A stretch of 9,258 nt of DNA from Spirochaetales bacterium (lineage in GTDB: Bacteria; Spirochaetota; Spirochaetia; Sphaerochaetales; Sphaerochaetaceae). Each line of letters opens with the position of its first letter. Positions within the stretch are counted from its first letter, which is position 1. Both the position numbers and the translations under genes were made by a program. Location of the stretch: contig JAAYQY010000037.1 in the NCBI GenBank assembly GCA_012519125.1, positions 1-9,258 on the forward strand, in the 5' to 3' direction. Shown piece after piece: positions 6,331 through 9,258 of this stretch. Under the pieces are notes generated by a model. It ran no database searches and was not told the DNA's origin. It saw only the letters and a program-made list of their open reading frames with translations.

Positions 6331-6342
6331 GCATAACTATGC
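6331..6342. promoter_or_regulatory. ARG-box-like repeat 3 (next to metQ terminator)
   Basis: Minus strand GCATAGTTATGC, a perfect dyad (GCATA-GT-TATGC) exactly 31 bp beyond the second box. It directly abuts the T tract of the metQ terminator, so no further box could fit upstream. Confidence 0.55.
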
Positions 6343-6372
6343 AAAAGACCTCCCAGCCGAAACCGGGAGGTC
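6343..6372 (-). terminator. Intrinsic terminator of the metNIQ operon
   Basis: On the minus strand an 8-bp perfect stem, GACCTCCC with GGGAGGTC, encloses a short inner stem capped by a TTCG loop and is followed at once by TTTT. It begins 20 nt after the metQ stop codon. It separates the methionine operon from argF. Confidence 0.88.
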
Positions 6373-6391
6373 CATACATGAATGACACTGC

Positions 6392-7198
6392 TTACTTGGA
6401 AACGAGTACAACCTCACCATTGGTGTAGTGCTCGGCCACATATGCCTTGATCTTCTCCCCGCGAAGGGCTTTGACCAGAGCAACAATACCGGCATCCTGC
6501 TCACGTCCCTGCTTTACGGCAATGACGTTCACATACGGGCTGTCTGCACCTTCAACCACCAAGCCATCGCGGGTTGCGATCAGGCCGGCAGGGATGGCAT
6601 AGTTGCCGTTGATGATGGCTGCGTCAACGTCCTGCAGTACACGGGGAAGGCTTGCTGCCTCGATTTCACGGAACCTCAGGTTCTTCGGGTTGGCAGCGAT
6701 ATCGAGCGGAGTAGCCTCAAGTCCTGCATTGGCGGTGAGGGTCAGCAAACCAGCACTCTGCAGCAGCAACAATGCACGACCTTCGTTGGTCGGGTCATTG
6801 GGGATGGCAATCGTGGCACCGACGGGAAGATCGGCGAGGGTCTTGTACTTTTTGGAGTACAGGGCGAACGGCTCGACATGGATGCCACCAGCGTTAGCCA
6901 GGTGATAGCCCTTCTCCTTGTTGAAGGATTCCAGGTAGGGGATGTGCTGGAAGAAGTTTGCATCCAACTCTCCGCTCTCCAAAGCTTCATTGGGGGTCAC
7001 ATAATCGGTGAACTCCTGTACCTTGAGGGTGTACCCTTCCTTTGCCAGGTCCTCAACCACGAGACTGAGGAAAGCGGCATGGGGTTCGGGGGTTGCTCCC
7101 ACAAGAATGGTCTTGGAGTTGGCTTCTTCCTTGGTGCCAGCTGCGAACAGGGATGCAGCGACCAACAGTACTACGAAAAGGCTTACAATCTTTTTCAT
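6392..7198 (-). CDS. metQ: Methionine ABC transporter substrate-binding protein MetQ (NlpA family)
   Basis: This 268-residue protein captures methionine outside the inner membrane and delivers it to MetI. Residues 1-20 are a signal peptide: basic MKK, hydrophobic IVSLFVVLLVAASLF, then AAG. The mature part has the NlpA/MetQ pattern FTDYVTPNEAL (63-73) and LDANFFQHIPYLE (78-90), then HVEPFALYSKK, IPNDPTNEGRALLLLQ (132-147) and the ligand-site INGNYA (196-201). Unlike most MetQ proteins it has no lipobox Cys, and no cysteine anywhere, so it should be released by signal peptidase I (after Ala19 or Ala20) or stay tethered by its leader. AAGGAG at six bases fixes the start. It follows metI by 48 nt; a weak hairpin (CTCTC with GGGAG) lies in that gap near the ribosome site. 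Confidence 0.95.
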   Translation of the reverse strand: MKKIVSLFVVLLVAASLFAAGTKEEANSKTILVGATPEPHAAFLSLVVEDLAKEGYTLKVQEFTDYVTPNEALESGELDANFFQHIPYLESFNKEKGYHLANAGGIHVEPFALYSKKYKTLADLPVGATIAIPNDPTNEGRALLLLQSAGLLTLTANAGLEATPLDIAANPKNLRFREIEAASLPRVLQDVDAAIINGNYAIPAGLIATRDGLVVEGADSPYVNVIAVKQGREQDAGIVALVKALRGEKIKAYVAEHYTNGEVVLVSK

Positions 7199-7246
7199 AC
7201 ATTACTCCTTCTCTCCCCAGTCGGCGAGAGGTATGTGCTCAGATGA

Positions 7247-7909
7247 TCAGCGTCTGGCTAGCAGTTTTGCGCTGATTTTGTTGCCTATCACCTGGATGAT
7301 CTCAACGAGAACCAGAATGATTACGACGGCGATGAACATGATATCGCCACGGAAGCGTTGGTAGCCATATCTGATGGCCAGATCCCCCAGGCCGCCTCCT
7401 CCGATGGCCCCGGCCATTGCCGAGTACCCGATAAGGTTGATGATGGTGAGCGTTACACCGCTGACCAAGGAGGGAAGGGCTTCAGGAATCAACACTTTCC
7501 GGACAATCTGGAAATTGGTGGATCCCATAGCACGGGCGGCCTGAACGACCCCCGGATCCACCTCCTTCAGTGCGGTCTCGATGACTCGAGCCACAAACGG
7601 TGCTGCCGCAATGGACAGCGGTACAATCGTAGCGGTGGTACCGATACTTGTTCCAATCAGAAGACGAGAGAGAGGAAAGAGGAGAATCATCAGGATGATG
7701 AAGGGAAATGAGCGCAATACATTGACCACTCTTCCCAGGATATTGTTCAGCACAGGACGCGGGATGATGCCTCCCTGCTCCTCAGGAGAAGTTGCAGAGA
7801 GCAGGATTCCGAGCGGAAGGCCAAGAATGAGAGAGAAAAGAGTTGAGAAGAAAACCATGCTCAGTGTTTGTAGGGTGGAGTCGAAAACCAGCATCCAGAT
7901 TTTGCTCAT
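7247..7909 (-). CDS. metI: Methionine ABC transporter permease MetI
   Basis: This 220-residue inner-membrane protein is the size of E. coli MetI (217) and dimerises to form the methionine channel. About five membrane segments can be seen, near residues 14-38, 58-80, 88-108, 148-172 and 187-209. The cytoplasmic EAA-type coupling loop, VVQAARAMGSTNFQIVRKVL (121-140) followed by IPEALPS, docks on MetN. GAIGGGGLGDLAIRYGYQRF (168-187) is a MetI signature. The start codon overlaps the metN stop as ATGA, so translation is probably coupled, and GGAGG lies upstream within metN. No sequence defect is seen. Confidence 0.95.
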   Translation of the reverse strand: MSKIWMLVFDSTLQTLSMVFFSTLFSLILGLPLGILLSATSPEEQGGIIPRPVLNNILGRVVNVLRSFPFIILMILLFPLSRLLIGTSIGTTATIVPLSIAAAPFVARVIETALKEVDPGVVQAARAMGSTNFQIVRKVLIPEALPSLVSGVTLTIINLIGYSAMAGAIGGGGLGDLAIRYGYQRFRGDIMFIAVVIILVLVEIIQVIGNKISAKLLARR

Positions 7910-8922
7910 ACCAGTTCCTCCTCTTCAACCACAACGCCCATCTGGTTCAACGCCTCTACTGCACGAGCGCGTTCTTCCTCTGACCCACTGATATCGACGA
8001 GCATAGTCCCTATCTCCATATCCCCGACTTTCTGGACTCCCCCGGCGCGGATATTGAAATCCACTCCGGTCGTTCGGGTAATCTTGCTGAGAATCGGCTG
8101 GTCTGTGGTGCCACCGCGAAACCGAAGGGTATATGCCCCTCGTTTCTTCGACCAATGCACCATCTGATCATCAGAGGACGCAGCTTCGTCAACTCCCACA
8201 AGATGGGTGAGAAAATCCTTGGTCACTTCGCTTTGCGGATGAGCAAAGATATCGGTTACCAAGCCCTGCTCCACCACACTTCCATCATTGAGGACAGCAA
8301 CCTGGTCGCAGGCATCACGAACCACTTCCATCTGGTGGGTGATCATGACAACCGTCAAGCTCATCTTCCGCTGAATCTCTTTCAGAAGGGAGAGGATGGA
8401 GTGGGTTGTCTGCGGGTCGAGGGCACTGGTAGCCTCATCACAAAAGAGTATGTCAGGATTGCATGCAAGAGCCCGAGCAATGGCAACGCGTTGCTTCTGC
8501 CCGCCGCTGAGGGTACTGATAGGAGCCTTGCCTCTCCCATCCAATCCGACAAGGGAGAGCAGCTGCTCAACCCTAGCCTTGATCTCAGCCTTTGGCGTTC
8601 CGTTTATTTCCAGGGGATAGGCAATGTTTTGCTCTGCATTTCTGCTGGAGAAGAGATTGAAGTTCTGGAAAATCATGCCAATACGCCGGCGTCTTTGGAT
8701 CAAGCTGGCCTTATCCAAATTGTCGACTCTGCTGTCATCAAAATGAACCTCACCCGCATCCGGACGTTCGAGCAAACTGATCAGGCGAACCAAAGTGGAC
8801 TTGCCTGCACCACTTTTACCTATGATGCCGTAGATGGTATTCGAGGGTATGAAGAGACTGATCCCGTTCACTGCATGCAGTGTACCGTAGGTTCTCTTCA
8901 GATTTTGCAACATAATTTGCAT
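7906..8922 (-). CDS. metN: Methionine ABC transporter ATP-binding protein MetN
   Basis: This 338-residue ATPase powers methionine import. Numbered from the chosen start, Walker A GKSGAGKST is at 35-43 and the Q-loop Gln at 86. The signature LSGGQKQR is at 138-145, Walker B ILFCDE at 158-163 and the switch His at 196 (ITHQ). Residues from about 262 to the end form the C-terminal NIL/ACT-like domain (MLVDISGSEEERARAVEALN), which in E. coli MetN binds methionine and inhibits transport when the cell is replete. The start at 8922 is preferred because AGAGGG lies seven bases upstream and it fits the family N-terminus. The upstream ATG at 8943 has no ribosome site and lies only about 14 nt from the predicted transcript start. 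It is first gene of metNIQ. Confidence 0.95.
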   Translation of the reverse strand: MQIMLQNLKRTYGTLHAVNGISLFIPSNTIYGIIGKSGAGKSTLVRLISLLERPDAGEVHFDDSRVDNLDKASLIQRRRRIGMIFQNFNLFSSRNAEQNIAYPLEINGTPKAEIKARVEQLLSLVGLDGRGKAPISTLSGGQKQRVAIARALACNPDILFCDEATSALDPQTTHSILSLLKEIQRKMSLTVVMITHQMEVVRDACDQVAVLNDGSVVEQGLVTDIFAHPQSEVTKDFLTHLVGVDEAASSDDQMVHWSKKRGAYTLRFRGGTTDQPILSKITRTTGVDFNIRAGGVQKVGDMEIGTMLVDISGSEEERARAVEALNQMGVVVEEEELV

Positions 8923-8937
8923 ACTTATACCCTCTAT

Positions 8938-8956
8938 ATTCATTAGGTTGATGAAT
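8938..8956. promoter_or_regulatory. Inverted repeat at the metN transcription start
   Basis: ATTCAT and ATGAAT arms separated by 7 bp sit immediately downstream of the predicted start near 8957 and upstream of the ribosome site. This is an operator-like position. It does not resemble the E. coli MetJ box. Its regulator is unknown. Confidence 0.35.
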
Positions 8957-8963
8957 TGTTACC

Positions 8964-8992
8964 ATCATAGTGAAAAGGATTGTATTGGACAA
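8964..8992 (-). promoter_or_regulatory. Sigma-70 promoter of metNIQ
   Basis: Minus strand TTGTCC (8987-8992), a 17-bp spacer and TATGAT (8964-8969). The leader would be about 35 nt, too short for a SAM riboswitch or T-box. The rest of the interval back to the rRNA terminator (8993-9057) shows nothing I can name. Confidence 0.65.
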
Positions 8993-9057
8993 GAGCAGAA
9001 GGCCAGAAAGCCTCTCTATATCCTATCATTAGACTAGCTGTTTAAACTAAAGCCCTT

Positions 9058-9090
9058 AAAAAAGGGAAAGAGGACGCTTTCGCGTCCTCT
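9058..9090 (-). terminator. Intrinsic terminator of the rRNA operon
   Basis: On the minus strand a perfect 9-bp stem, AGAGGACGC with GCGTCCTCT, is closed by a GAAA tetraloop (9069-9090). It is followed by TTCCC and six T residues. The T run is itself the loop of a small CCCTT/AAGGG hairpin (9053-9066). It lies 50 nt beyond the 5S gene and isolates metN from rRNA transcription. Confidence 0.88.
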
Positions 9091-9110
9091 ACTCCATCTA
9101 TGTATATCAT

Positions 9111-9124
9111 ACCGGCAAGCCGGT
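9111..9124 (-). other. Small hairpin between 5S rRNA and terminator
   Basis: ACCGGC and GCCGGT are perfect arms with almost no loop; as RNA a 5-bp stem with a CTTG loop is likely. No T run follows, so it is not a terminator by itself. It may be part of 3' processing of the 5S precursor. Confidence 0.35.
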
Positions 9125-9140
9125 GATTGGCAAAAAAGAG

Positions 9141-9254
<114 letters not shown>

Positions 9255-9258
9255 CGGC

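Noticed and set aside
8923..8943. Longer metN start at 8943
   Set aside because: No ribosome site precedes it and it lies within the operator-like dyad; AGAGGG precedes the ATG at 8922.
8923..9057. SAM riboswitch or T-box before metN
   Set aside because: The promoter lies close to the gene and no k-turn, T-box sequence or multi-helix fold was found in the interval.
9091..9140. tRNA gene between 5S rRNA and the terminator
   Set aside because: The interval is too short and lacks the T-arm GTTCRA sequence; it holds only a small hairpin and the T run after 5S.

Overview
The window looks like an ordinary chromosomal segment of a free-living or host-associated spirochaete, most likely Sphaerochaeta or a close relative. 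This is an inference from protein style: a substrate-binding protein with a cysteine-free leader ending FAAGTKEEA, the overall gene repertoire and moderate G+C. No database search was possible. I see no mobile element, CRISPR array or tRNA. The interest lies in the regulatory DNA between the genes.

Layout, left to right. (1) The 5' two thirds of clpB (disaggregase) on the minus strand, running off the left edge. (2) A TetR-family regulator on the minus strand, divergent from a membrane-anchored M20 zinc peptidase on the plus strand. Their 98-bp intergenic region carries a near-palindrome over both -10 boxes. (3) A GC-rich hairpin between the convergent M20 gene and a small heat-shock protein gene (hsp20). 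(4) A 269-bp control region upstream of hsp20, with a consensus sigma-54 promoter, an AT-rich stretch and a cluster of GCAA/TTGC half-sites. (5) A two-gene minus-strand unit, ornithine carbamoyltransferase (argF) followed by a flavin split-barrel protein. It is preceded by a strong sigma-70 promoter embedded in three ARG-box-like repeats spaced exactly 31 bp apart. (6) A complete methionine ABC importer operon, metN-metI-metQ, on the minus strand, closed by a strong terminator. (7) A 5S rRNA gene and the terminator of an rRNA operon at the right edge, also on the minus strand.

The most notable observation is that the clpB and hsp20 leaders, about 2.7 kb apart and in unrelated genes, share a 25-bp composite element. 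It is made of GTGTAC, AATGAACCCG and AGGG, and ends exactly 35 nt upstream of the start codon in both. ClpB and Hsp20 act in the same protein-aggregate pathway, with Hsp20 holding and ClpB disaggregating, so this looks like a shared heat-shock control site. hsp20 also has the sigma-54 promoter, which suggests dual control.

All minus-strand units (5S, metNIQ, argF operon, hsp20, tetR, clpB) read leftward; only the M20 peptidase reads rightward.
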